Shown: positions 11,757-21,817 of the stretch, piece by piece
How the letters are laid out: every line of letters starts with the position of its first letter
How positions within the stretch are numbered: the stretch's first letter is position 1
Translations under genes and position numbers: made by a program
Source: Micropterix aruncella
Lineage: Eukaryota > Arthropoda > Insecta > Lepidoptera > Micropterigidae
DNA length: 64,000 nt
NCBI GenBank assembly: GCA_944548615.1
Contig: OX155960.1
Coordinates: 31,881,177 to 31,945,176, forward strand
Reading direction: 5' to 3'
Notes under the pieces: generated by a model
Told to the model about the DNA's origin: nothing
What the model saw: the letters and a program-made list of their open reading frames with translations, nothing else
Databases searched by the model: none

Positions 11757-12358
11757 GGGGACGTTCAAGTATTACGTAACGCAATTTGGGGGAAGGGGTC
11801 TTGTAAAACTTTACGACGGCTTACAGGGTCGGGAGGGGGGTTCGAACAAAGCGTTACGTGACATTGTTTTTTATTTTATTTTAAGAGTTCATTAGTAAAA
11901 AAAGCTAAAATAGGAGAATGCAGAGAAGAACAATGGTGGATGTAGCCAAAAATGTATGTAAGGATAGGGCCAAGTCAGGAAAACGGCAAAATTTAATGTA
12001 AGGTTAGTAGTAAAAGTTTATTAAGGACAAATTTGAGCCCATTTTAACCCATTACATTATGTGTGATTGTTTAATAACTAACAATATAAATAAATAAAAA
12101 AAAATATGCGCATGTATTACGAGTTAGAAATCTTTTGTTTTATTTATTATTACCGCAAACGCGATTAAAACAATAACAAAGGTATTTTAGCGACTTTCCG
12201 GTACTTCTCGTAACATAATTGTGACTTTTAGGTAAAAATGGTCACTTGGGTGTCAAGTAAGTAAAGGAGGTACAGGAAAACGTTACGGCGCGTTAGATGG
12301 GTGGAGAAAGGGGCAAAAAATCTTAAAAAATTGCGTTACGTAATACTTGAACGCCCCC
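11757..12358. mobile_element. Harbinger-like MITE with 30-bp TIRs and TTA target duplication
   Basis: The left end at 11757 begins GGGGACGTTCAAGTATTACG, and the right end (to 12358) is its inverse with one mismatch over 30 bp (GGGGGCG instead of GGGGACG). The element is flanked by TTA at 11754-11756 and TTA at 12359-12361. A 3-bp TTA duplication with G-rich TIRs is typical of PIF/Harbinger. There is no coding capacity in the 602-bp interior, so it is non-autonomous. Confidence 0.85.
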
Positions 12359-12361
12359 TTA

Positions 12362-12883
12362 CAATAAGGCTTAAAACATAATCAAGCTTACAAAATGTAT
12401 ACTAACCACATAGTTTATCGATAACTCATTTCAGAATAATATTACATTATATTATCATACGAAAGTTTAGTAATATTAAATTACCAGATTTGTTGCTAAC
12501 TAAAATAATTACTTAGCTTCAGACACTAATTACTTAATTTGTGTATAAAATTGTAACTCGATCGGATATGCTGAAATAGATTAAATTTGTGTCAAAAGTC
12601 AAAATGCCAGTTCCTTTGGGCATTTTCAAGCTGGAAAATATGCATAAACGATTGAAATATTCCACACCTAGAAAAATTCTGTCTTGACACAGCTTTTTCT
12701 AATTTTCATTGAGTTATAAAATCAAATAAAAAAATATTTAAATGTTGAAAAATTATAATTCATTTAGTCCAAATTTTGCCGATAGGAATATTAAAATATT
12801 TTACAATAGATATTCTTGCATGGAATGGTTTGTTTTATCACATTTGTTGATTTTTGAAGATTGTTAGGTCATTTGTAGACATC
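12362..12883. other. AT-rich stretch downstream of gene C
   Basis: No gene seen. On the minus strand, around 12745-12775, ACTAAATGAATTATAAT is a degenerate version of the CCAAATAAATTATGA poly(A) region of genes D and G, so gene C's 3' end probably lies there. Confidence 0.5.
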
Positions 12884-13162
12884 TCAGCGAACATAGTAGC
12901 CGGAGTATGCCAGCGGAAGGGCTCCGTAGCTGGAAACGACAGGAGCTCCATACGCGCCGTAGGCCAATGGAGTGCCGTAAGCAGCAGCGACGGCAGGAGC
13001 TGAGTAAGCCAAAACTTGGGGCTCAGCTTTAGGACTGGCCCAGGCGGCTACCACTAGCATGGCGAAGAAACCCAACTGAAAATAGTGTAACAAACAATTT
13101 AATATAAAATTCATTAGGAGATTTAGACAGATAAAATAATGACGACTTACCAGTTTGAACAT
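12884..13162 (-). CDS. Gene C: small secreted Ala/Tyr/Gly-rich protein, family 1
   Basis: Minus strand. Exon 1 (13162-13151) encodes MFKL with a GTAAGT donor, and exon 2 (13075-12884) follows TTCAG and ends in TGA, giving 67 aa. The 75-nt intron is the shortest in the cluster. The signal peptide is MFKLLGFFAMLVVAAWA, cleaved before SPKAEP. The mature part reads APAVAAAYGTPLAYGAYGAPVVSSYG and ends SGYYVR. It is one residue shorter than B/E/F/G because the AYGAAAYG segment is replaced by AVAAAYG. It pairs head-to-head with gene D and is most similar to it (AV..YGTPLAYG). Reading straight through the intron also gives an open frame, which I judge to be chance. Confidence 0.88.
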   Translation of the reverse strand: MFKLVSRHYFICLNLLMNFILNCLLHYFQLGFFAMLVVAAWASPKAEPQVLAYSAPAVAAAYGTPLAYGAYGAPVVSSYGALPLAYSGYYVR

Positions 13163-13195
13163 TTTGGATTGATTTCAATAGACTGCTATAAATCA

Positions 13196-13231
13196 ACTGA
13201 TAATTTGACTCTCTCGTACCGAACTTTTATA
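13196..13231 (-). promoter_or_regulatory. Gene C core promoter
   Basis: TATAAAAG (13231-13224) and TCAGT (13200-13196) on the minus strand, with start-to-start spacing of 31 nt. Confidence 0.85.
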
Positions 13232-13292
13232 GCACCAAAGAGTTTTTTACCAGCGTTAAATATGACGCCTACATATTTAAATCGACGGTAAG

Positions 13293-13302
13293 TTCAAGGA
13301 TA
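13293..13302 (-). promoter_or_regulatory. Conserved upstream word TA(C/T)CCTTGAA, gene C
   Basis: Minus-strand TATCCTTGAA about 62 nt upstream of the TATA box. Equivalent words precede genes D, E, F and G at similar distances. Confidence 0.5.
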
Positions 13303-13609
13303 CGAGGTTTACGCATCGTAAGTATGCCAGAGAGAATGTGGGTATGAGGATATTGATACTACGAAGTCTTATGTAATTTTTTATAAGCTAACGATAACAA
13401 AAATAAATATTCTATTTATTCAATATTGCTATCGGGATTTCGATCAAATGAAGCGATAAACAACGAGAATTGGATGAATATTGGGCGATGAATTGCATAA
13501 ATATTTCCAATAAAATGAATTTATTGAATTTTTCGTATTCAGTTTACGTCTCTTTGCCTTTTTCATTGTTAAAATGTACTAATATTTTGTACAAGTAGAT
13601 GTCTGATTC

Positions 13610-14141
13610 TTAACCCTTTGAAGATAATAAACTTTTGCGTTAGAGTATAAAAATTGTTGATACATAAAACTGCTAAAGGGCTATGTAAACATACATGTCA
13701 AGTTTTGTGAAAATTGGTTAAATAGATTTTATATAAATTGATGGGTTATATGGGTCCCTAGAAAGATGATTTTAAGTGTCCTATAGTTTTTATTAAAGAT
13801 ACAAAATTACAACTTTTTCATTAAAAAATGATTATTTTACTATTTTATTTAAGTAACTGTACTCAAAAACATACTAAAAAAATATGAAAAAGTTGCCATA
13901 AATATTTTATTTGTATGTATAAAATCACTAGAGTACGTTGGTCATTTGATTTTTTTAAAAATAAAAATACACGTTATATTTTTAAACAATTATTTTTTTA
14001 TTTTGGTTTTATTAGGACTTTGATGTCTCAATAACATGGAAAAATATAATTTATAAATTATTTGTACTCAATAATTTACAAAATGATTTTTGTTTGTTGT
14101 TGCTAGTTATGGGACATATATGTTTCATGGTGCAGGGTTAA
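13610..14141. mobile_element. TTAA-flanked non-autonomous element, copy 1
   Basis: Bounded by TTAA at 13610-13613 and 14138-14141, with CCCTTTGAAG at the left and a GGG end at the right. It is homologous along its length to 36595-37866 (shared words GATACATAAAACT, GTCAAGTTTTGTG, GCCATAAATATTTTATTT, ATGGGACA). TTAA ends suggest a piggyBac-like mobilisation system, although the terminal repeats are short. No coding frame. Confidence 0.6.
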
Positions 14142-14689
14142 GACGAAAAAATATGTCTGCTGGTTTCATCCCTGCTTACCTTTGCTTTTCAGTAGTATGA
14201 ATTGTGGTTTCTTGTGACAGGCATAGTATGTAATTACGTCAGATTGAAATTGCGTAACCTAATATACATAGCATAATATCTTGTCTGCCATTCGTTTAGT
14301 GATTTGCGAGATATACGTAGTGCATTACAAGGCCTACTTAATTTAGTCTGCTGCTCATCACAGTGTCTCTTAAATTTTAAATGTTCATCCACATATCATT
14401 ATACAACGTCTCGATGACGTTACTCTATCGCTTTTATTTTAAATCGAACATGACATGCAACAGAGATAGAGATATGAAGTCATCTCGTATGCCATATTTT
14501 CTCTATCGATTAAAAAATCCAGCCCTTGTAGTATACATAAGTAATTCAGAAGATCATGACTAAATACAGAGTTTTATCTAACCATTTGGACAGAATAACA
14601 TTTCCTTTCCTCTCCTCGGGCATTATTAGTTTTAAATTCTTCCACTTGTCTGTATGTTATGCAGACGGTCTGTATGCTATGTAATAATC

Positions 14690-14818
14690 TTTATTTTCAC
14701 AATGCGCGCATGTACCACTGTGTTTAGGTTAGTTGTAAGACATTGCCATGTGGCAATAAGCTCGCCTTTTTGTATAATAAGTATGTGTAAATAAAGTTTA
14801 TTATTATTATTATTATTA
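14690..14818 (+). mobile_element. LINE 3' end with (TTA)n tail
   Basis: The stretch CATGTGGCAATAAGCTCGCC, then TTTTTGTATAATAAG, and finally a (TTA)n tail at 14799-14818 looks like the 3' UTR and simple-repeat tail of an insect CR1-like LINE. No coding part remains. The next 400 bp (14819-15227) hold nothing recognised. Confidence 0.5.
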
Positions 14819-15227
14819 GAATACAACTTCATCAAATCCATTTAACCAATGTTGAGACAAAAGTCTGCCTGAGCAAAAAGTAGTCTCTGGTCTGATGAAA
14901 TAGCAGAGGGGCTGATAATAAATGGAAATCAAGAATAATCATATTTGGATTAAAATTACGTACATATATATATTACGTGCATATAAAATATTATTATAAG
15001 TACTAACGGTGGACGTATTCACTACGTGTACAATCTCTTACAGCCTACCCAAGTTTTTAAATATGGATATTTGATAGTAGCAATAAAAGAGAAAGAAAAA
15101 ACTAATATAATATACAGGTCGAAAAAAGGGATGTGAAGGAAAGAAGGTGATTTATTAAGTTGTGGGTGAGAAAAACCGTTTTTACGATGGTGTATTGAAT
15201 GAAGATATTTATATAGGTACGTTGCAT

Positions 15228-15608
15228 ATACAGGATGAGTTTTAATTAACCAGCATCCTTGAAGGGGGTGAAGAAATACGAGAAAGTAAGATTTTTTTAT
15301 TTTTTATTTCAAAACATTTTTTTATTTTTATTTTTATTATTTTTTAGTTTTTTGAAAAATAGTATAGAAAGCGTTGAGAACGATGCGCTATCTAGCGGTA
15401 CTTAAATTATCGCTAATAGTGTTTATTAGCGATATTTTACCTACCGCTAGATGGCGCAGTCGCTCAAATGCGTGTCAAACTTTTATTTATTAATCAACTA
15501 AAAATAAAAAAATTGGTTTTTCCCAATTTTTTAAATCAAAAGTTGCCTACCTTCTCGTACCGATTTACCCCCTTGAAGGATCTCAGTTAATTAAAACTCA
15601 ACCTGTAT
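15228..15608. mobile_element. Foldback MITE, CTAGCGGTA-core family, copy 1
   Basis: Ends are inverted copies: left ATACAGGATGAGTTTTAATT and right its inverse ending AACCTGTAT, with about 65 bp of imperfect TIR that includes CCTTGAAGGGGGT and TACGAGAA. The centre is a second palindrome with CTATCTAGCGGTA facing TACCGCTAGATGGCGC. Related copies are at 35117 and 42022. Confidence 0.8.
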
Positions 15609-15928
15609 AATATAAGATGAAAGCTAATACCACAACCTAGCTACATGAAGTCAAAAGTTGAAGTCAAAAGAGTGTGTATAAAAAGATATGTTATGGAATT
15701 GGAATTAAAAGTGTATTATCCTGAACTACGCCAAGGGACTATCGTGCTATCATGGCTACCAAGCAAGAAGGGGTCAATTGTAACCAGGGCGCAAAAAGGC
15801 GGGTAAAATCGATAATCTGCTCTGACTGTAATTATATTTTTTAACATCGATAAATTTCAGCATTTCTCTTCGTCCCGCGACGTATCTAAACCTAACATGC
15901 ACCGACAATTTTTCATTAATGTATTCGA

Positions 15929-15938
15929 TACCCTTGAA
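15929..15938 (+). promoter_or_regulatory. Conserved upstream word TACCCTTGAA, gene D
   Basis: TACCCTTGAA lies 93 nt upstream of the TATA box of gene D. The same word precedes E, F and G, with one change in C. Confidence 0.5.
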
Positions 15939-16021
15939 TTTTTAATCACCGCAATGTGTAGGAAACGAAGTACATCGTAACAAAAACGCGCAGATGATGA
16001 AAAAAATATTGGTTGCTTGAT

Positions 16022-16057
16022 TATAAAAGCTCAAAGTAAACTAAACAAAGCATCAGT
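16022..16057 (+). promoter_or_regulatory. Gene D core promoter (intact)
   Basis: TATAAAAG (16022-16029) followed 31 nt later by TCAGT (16053-16057). It is intact although the gene has lost its ATG. Confidence 0.8.
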
Positions 16058-16081
16058 CTGATTTAAGCTATCCTATCCAAA

Positions 16082-16358
16082 ATTTTCAAGCTGGTAAGTA
16101 TAATGTTCTATTTAAATAATAGTGAGTTGTAATAATCTATTATACATTTAATTATGTGTATTACAGTTGGGTTTCTTCGCTATGCTGGTGGTAGCCGCCT
16201 GGGCTGACCCCAAAGCTGAGCCCCAGGTATTGGCTTATTCAGCTCCTGCCGTCGCCACTGTTTACGGCACTCCATTGGCCTACGGCGCGTATGGAGCTCC
16301 TGTCGACTCCAGCTACGGTGCCCTTCCACTGGCATACTCCGGCTACTACGTTCGCTAA
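16082..16358 (+). pseudogene. Gene D: family 1 paralogue with ATG mutated to ATT
   Basis: Exon 1 (16082-16093) reads ATT-TTC-AAG-CTG where every paralogue has ATG-TTC-AAG; the GTAAGT donor is intact. Exon 2 (16167-16358) follows TTACAG and is fully open to TAA. An in-frame TAA at 16064-16066 excludes an upstream start in the same frame. The next in-frame ATG is residue 9 of the usual protein (ATG-CTG-GTG-GTA in exon 2) and would leave a signal peptide of only MLVVAAWA. Other changes are ADPKAEP, VATVYG and APVDSSYG, where the others have APVVSSYG. The promoter, splice sites and poly(A) signal (16445-16450) look normal. Either a recent pseudogene, a gene using non-AUG initiation, or an assembly/sequencing error. 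Confidence 0.75.
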
Positions 16359-16469
16359 AAATGTAAACCAACAAATATAATAAAAATAAATTTTGCTCAA
16401 TGAATTCCAATGTACCCTTTATTTTATGTTCATCACTCGGACCAAATAAATTATGACTTAATTTCAAGA

Positions 16470-18400
16470 AGTTTGTTTATTATTTTCTTTTGTGTCTGTA
16501 AAGTAGATAATTATTTTATACGCAAAACTGAGTTGAAAGTCATCTACATAGTCGGCATTTGTTACTGAGAACAAAAAATGCTAAATGTTTGAATATTAAA
16601 TATAATAATCGCGTTTTCTCGGTTACCAATGCTTTAATATAACGCTTTACGAACGCTCCATTATAAAAAAAAACCCTGACAAAAACTCGATTGAAAAACA
16701 ACACGTGAAGGGCCTAATAAGGCATGTGTTACATACACATTGCCAATTCTGTTCTTTGATTCACATCTAATATTATGTATTATGATGACAATGATAATAT
16801 TATGACAATGACAGTTATATTTCTTACATACCACTTGGCTTGGAAATACAAATTAAATTACGTTGAACTTTGCTAAGGTTCCGTGTACTTTTTGCCCCCT
16901 CAAATATAGGATATCATAGTTTGTAATATTGCAGTCTTTGATTATTGAAAAAACAAACCATTAAAAAAAACCCTTGTTACAAGAAGTATGTGAATAGGGA
17001 ATGTCTTGTTCTCGTGAATATTTTGCAAAATTTAGAATTCGACTTTCCACCGGAACGCGAATTCTAGCTACAGTACGCATTTTGAGATCCTAGGAACTAA
17101 AAAAGTGGTGTCTGGGAAATGTCTGTATGTGTATGTATCCAAAGTATATCAGAAACTACACATTTTAAATACAGTGCCAATAGAAAATAAATTTTATTAT
17201 TAGTCTCCTTATATAATTTTCATATCCTTCTAAACTATCACCTAGTAGCCCAAAATACTTAGTAGCCCAGTAGTACAATCACTGGAAAGATATTTTACGA
17301 TCGGAGCTTTTTCTTTGCGGTGTTGGCCAGAGTTATATACAATTTTAAAGTTGAATATGTATTTTAATGTTATTATTTGACGAGAAAAAATATAGATGAC
17401 AGACAAAATTATTTTGAACGAAATATCAAATGTGAATACCTACTATTGAAGAGTGTTCTCCAGATTTTTCAATTATAATTGTTCTGTAAGTCTTCTCAAA
17501 TCTGTTAATAGTAGAGTCAGAGTCAGAATATCACTTTTAATCCAAATACAAATATTATCTTTATTAATTACATGTCTTCAGTCTTTATTAATATTCATCT
17601 ACAGTCTCTATTCATTGAATGTTGATATTATGTACCATACATGATTGTGGGCATTTTATTACTAATTAATTTACTTATACATGTAATCCAATATAAATAT
17701 TACATAACTATGCCGAAGCCTTTTCTAATGCAGACTTGTTTTGTCGGGGTATTCTTTTAAGTATGTGGTAGAAAGTACAACATATTGAAAATAAATAAAC
17801 ATAATATGTGTTTGCAAAATAACTAAAATAATAATAATTACATGACAAGTAATTAAAAATTACAGATACTTACTAAAGTAATATAGTAATGATAAGTAAA
17901 GTAATACAGAGAATTTTTAATTATTACGGGTACCTATTTACATATTTCAAAATATATAGTAGATTTAAAAAATTAGTGAACAATAAATATTGATTCACTA
18001 TTTTTAAGGGTATTGAAATTCCAGTAATATTGAAATAAACGAATAATCCGTAAAGCATAATTATTATTATTAAATAATATTGATAACACAATATTATCTA
18101 CTCAACTTATAATGTCTAACATATTTGGAGTTTCCTGATTTCCTTCTTTTAAAACATTTTTTGTCTTGTTATTTGATGATATCTATAAGGTCTTTAAGTG
18201 TTCTTGAAGCAATGAAATTAAAAAAGCGTAGGCTAAAGGCAGATCCCTATTTCGGAATTACCATTTTGAAAATTTTGCTTTTTCTCGTCGCAAGGCATTT
18301 TGCGATGGATATTTAGCATTAGGAATCCTATTTTCCTGCTAATTGTGAAATCCAAACTGACTATTTACCTTCAAAATAAATAAACGATTTATGTGAAGCC
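16470..18400. other. AT-rich stretch between D and E
   Basis: No gene or classifiable repeat. Open frames here are short, low-complexity or random in composition. Confidence 0.5.
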
Positions 18401-18449
18401 GTACAAATTTATTTAGTCCGAAATTTTAACAATAGCCAGATGAGTGTAG

Positions 18450-19643
18450 TTAGCGAACGTAATAGCCAGAGTATGCCAGTGGAAGGGCGCCGTAGCTGGA
18501 GACGACAGGAGCTCCATAAGCACCGTAAGCCAATGGGGCGCCGTAAGCAGCGGCGCCGTAAGCAGGGGCAGAATATGCCAAAACCTGAGGATCAGCTTTG
18601 GGGTTCGCCCAGGCGGCTACTACCAGCATGGCGAAGAAACCGAGCTGAAACATAAAAAAAAATAAAACATAGAGCATACGCAAGCGAATAGCATCAGAGA
18701 TCCTTAACTGTAATCATAAGGAGAACGACTTCAGGACGTAGATCAAGGAGGGCCAAGACCACCGCGAGCATCTGACGCCTGAGTCAGTATATTACTATAG
18801 ACGACGATACTTTAGGACTAGCAAAATATATAGGCCAGTGGTTAAAGTGTCGTTATTTCGTGCCGGAGATCCTGGGTTCGAAAATTCTGGAAATGAATAA
18901 CCAAAATTTTCAGGCGAAATTTAAATTTCGAAACTGTAATATCGTCAATTAAGTGGTTGCAGTTTAGTGAGTTCGGTGACAGGAAGACATCGCGAGGAAA
19001 ACAATAAACCTGACGCAGTAGCGTTTTACAGGTCGAAAGTGTCTTTAATCTTAAGTGCCATACTAACTGATCGTTCGCAGTGATCCATCGTCGAAGCAGA
19101 CAATCTAGCGACAAATCGCTGATCATCTTAAATACGATTTTAAACGATTGCTAAGAATGGATCCCTAACGAACCACTCACTCGTTAGTGGGACATGTAAG
19201 GGCCAGTTATTGAATCTCGATTGTAATCCTACAAAATAATGATGAAAAGAAAATAATAAATAGGAACAAACATCACTGTATAACTTATAGAGAGGGGTTC
19301 TGTAACTTCGCAATGTAATGAGTGGTAATTAAGGAAGTTAAAATGATATGATGAGGCTAATACAACGTCTGATCGGTTAGTTTCGACAGACCAAGTAAGA
19401 GACGATGATTACAAAGGATACACTAGGAGATGGAGATCAGGATCGATTTTTTTAATGTACAGTCAACAAATTAGGGCAGCATGTCATTTTATCCATACAT
19501 ATTTGAATTAATAAATAAATAAACTCATTTGCACACTTTCTTATAACATTTAAAGCAAACCATCAACTCTCACCAACTTCTCTACGATACATACGTACCT
19601 ACCTACTCAATTAAAATGGGAGAAAACTTACCAGCTTGAACAT
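18450..19643 (-). CDS. Gene E: small secreted Ala/Tyr/Gly-rich protein, family 1
   Basis: Minus strand. Exon 1 (19643-19632) encodes MFKL with donor GTAAGT. Exon 2 (18644-18450) follows TTTCAG, begins CTC-GGT-TTC and ends in TAA, giving 68 aa. The protein is identical to gene B's, including the NPKADP mature N-terminus. AATAAA lies on the minus strand at 18413-18408. The intron is about 990 nt, compared with 75-95 nt in B, C, D, F and G, and contains a SINE-like insertion, which probably explains its length. E has no plus-strand partner; a GC-rich compound repeat lies on its upstream side. Secreted, cuticle/NPLP4-like. Confidence 0.88.
18830..19040 (+). mobile_element. tRNA-derived SINE-like insertion in gene E intron
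   Basis: A tRNA-like head with GGCCAGTGGTTAAAGTGTCG (A-box-like) and CCTGGGTTCGAAAATTC (B-box-like) is followed by CATCGCGAGGAAAAC and AAACCTGACGC, words typical of insect SINE bodies. The right boundary is not clear. It belongs to a different family from the SINEs at 4.3 and 9.4 kb. Confidence 0.55.
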
Positions 19644-19675
19644 TTTGATTGATTACAATGGATCGCTAAGAATCG

Positions 19676-19711
19676 ACTGATACTAGCCGTAATTGGTAAG
19701 GTCTCTTTATA
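19676..19711 (-). promoter_or_regulatory. Gene E core promoter
   Basis: TATAAAG (19711-19705) then TCAGT (19680-19676) on the minus strand, 31 nt start to start. Confidence 0.8.
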
Positions 19712-19798
19712 GTGATTTCCTTAGCACTTTTTTCAGTGAGTGTGATTTTTTAAATATTATAATTAGTTGCCCACATCTTTGCAACAATTATTTATAAG

Positions 19799-19808
19799 TT
19801 CAAGGGTA
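19799..19808 (-). promoter_or_regulatory. Conserved upstream word TACCCTTGAA, gene E
   Basis: Minus-strand TACCCTTGAA about 88 nt upstream of the TATA box. Confidence 0.5.
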
Positions 19809-20027
19809 ATGAATAATATGTCTCAGTGCACAAATCAGGATGTATCGAATGACGACGTCATGCTAAACTCGCATTCTACAAAATCAAATAGGTAAATCCG
19901 GTACCTAGGGTGGTTCATATGCCTACTCAGATATTTTACCTGCTGATATTGATAGTAGTTTTATTATAGATAGTAGATAAAATTTAGGAAAAAAATAAAA
20001 ACATGAAGATTAACTACTATATATAGT

Positions 20028-20600
20028 ATACTAGCTGACCCGGCGAACTTCGTACCGCCAATGAATGTCGTGTTACAGATTAGCTGAACTTAATTTATGA
20101 TTTTATGAAAGTAATACAATGAATACAAAATAAATAATAAGTTCACTACTTTATTAAAATAATAACAAAAAAAGTAATATAAAAGTAAAGAAAATAAGTA
20201 TATCAATCGCGTGTCAGCAAGGCATGATTGAATTAAACTATTTACATATTGTGCAGCATGGGATTCACTCGGTTTAATTCTCTTCATTGAAGCACCATGT
20301 GATATACGACATTTTTTGTTTTTTTATCAGGCGCAAGAATAAATAAAGCGGATGATTTGCCGACACGTGAACATACCACGTACAACTGACCATGAGAAAA
20401 ACACGGATTTACATTTTGTATGGGATTTTTTTTCTTTTATTTTATTTTTTCGTCAATTTTAAATTTTTTGTTTTTAATAGTTATTCTGCTATTGGAGACG
20501 GAGACAAATAAAACAAGTAAAAAACCATGAAAAGCGGTCTAGCTGTTCTCGAGTTATAAGTTTTCGAACAAACCCGACTTTGTTTTATATATATATAGAT
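20028..20600 (-). mobile_element. Helitron-derived fragment (helicase C-terminus)
   Basis: On the minus strand 20405-20284 encodes CFSHGQLYVVCSRVGKSS, then ALFILAPDKKTKNVVYHM and VLQ-stop, matching the conserved C-terminal end of Helitron (Pif1-like) helicases around the SHGQLYVACSRV motif. The remaining body is eroded. A terminus-like TAGCTGACCCGGCGAAC lies at about 20032. It is a truncated, inactive copy. Confidence 0.75.
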
Positions 20601-20851
20601 ATACATAGTATATATTATAAATCATGACTATTATTAATCAAATCAAAAGGCACACCCTCAGGCGCTGTGTCTCAACTTCAGGATGTCCTGTTTATTAAAA
20701 TAGGATTATAATTATTATTGTGAGATTTTTGTTATTCACAAAGAAGCAGAGCTATGTGCAAGTTTATAAAAGTAGCAGCTCGCTCAATCCTTTTTATAAA
20801 AGTTCTTGTTGGCGCGTGTATTCCAGGCAATGACAGCATTACATTTACAAT

Positions 20852-21178
20852 TATAACTGAAATTTGTCTCTCGGTTCTACCGCCACATGGCGGCGGATCC
20901 TCGTGTTATACGAGTGGTATTTCGTGACTATATCAGCTGTAAGTATAGATAATTTGTAAGAATTCTCTAATACATGGAGAAATATCGCAAAGTGGAGCTT
21001 ATGTCTCCGTAACATGTTCAGCATGGAGGCACTGGAACGAAAAGGAGTAACATGACTCCGTGGCGGAAATTTAAAGCAATATCTTGCGCCAGTATTCTGC
21101 ACTCACAGTTTTCTTCTCTTAGTCTCCCTATAAAGGCATAAAACACAGTCCCCATAGTATAGTATAGAAAGAACGTGA
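20852..21178 (-). pseudogene. CR1-like LINE fragment, region after the RT
   Basis: The minus strand encodes AHVLSILYYGDCVLCLYRE, a stop, then QNTGARYCFKFPPRSHVTPF, SASMLNMLRRHKLHFA and YHSYNTRIRRH. This order (loss of the RT core, then 'QN..R.CF.LPPRSHVTPYR', then 'HSYNTR') is that of the C-terminal part of CR1/Jockey-type ORF2 proteins. It carries one stop codon and is truncated on both sides. Confidence 0.65.
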
Positions 21179-21179
21179 G

Positions 21180-21800
21180 CCTCAGTGAGTCAAATTTGCG
21201 TTGAGGCAGTCACGGATTTTGTACAGGGTATTGATTCGGGAAAACATCATCAATTCCTCACGTAGCTCACGTACCTTTACCTAAAGAACGTTGTATTTCA
21301 TCGCTCCAAAAAATATTAATACCTTAGAAGAGCTAACAAAAACTTTCCAATATGTACACTGATTTAAAAGACAGAAGTTAAAAAATTGCTCCTTGACGAT
21401 GTAGGTCGTTTAAAGACTGAAATAGCATTTTTCATAGAATAATCTGATATAATACATATATCAAGTACATACTTTTGCTATTTCTTATATAATTTACCCT
21501 TTTATTTCTTCTATATTTATAATAATACATATCGGACAATTTATGTTTTCTTTAGTGTAATGTTTATGCTATCATTTTAGTATTAATATTGAAAGTAGTT
21601 CAGTTGTCAAAAAACGTCAGTTAGTACTCAAAAAACGAAGGCGTAGTATCTCGTATGCCCAGATAAAGGCTGTTCGGTTTATTTGGGCATTCGTCTAGAA
21701 TTATCGAATGGGTTGTGCACATGTTTTCCTTATTGCTTATGTAACTAGTCACAATTTATATCTGTACTATCACAGCTAATAGGCTCCGTGCAGTTGGGCC
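21180..21800. other. AT-rich stretch before the GC-rich repeat
   Basis: No gene or classified repeat seen. Confidence 0.45.
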
Positions 21801-21817
21801 ATTATGAACCTTGTGTT

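Noticed and set aside
12884..13162. Gene C as a single 92-aa intronless protein
   Set aside because: The intron happens to be open in frame, but the GTAAGT donor and TTCAG acceptor match those of the paralogues, and splicing gives the family-standard MFKLLGFF N-terminus.
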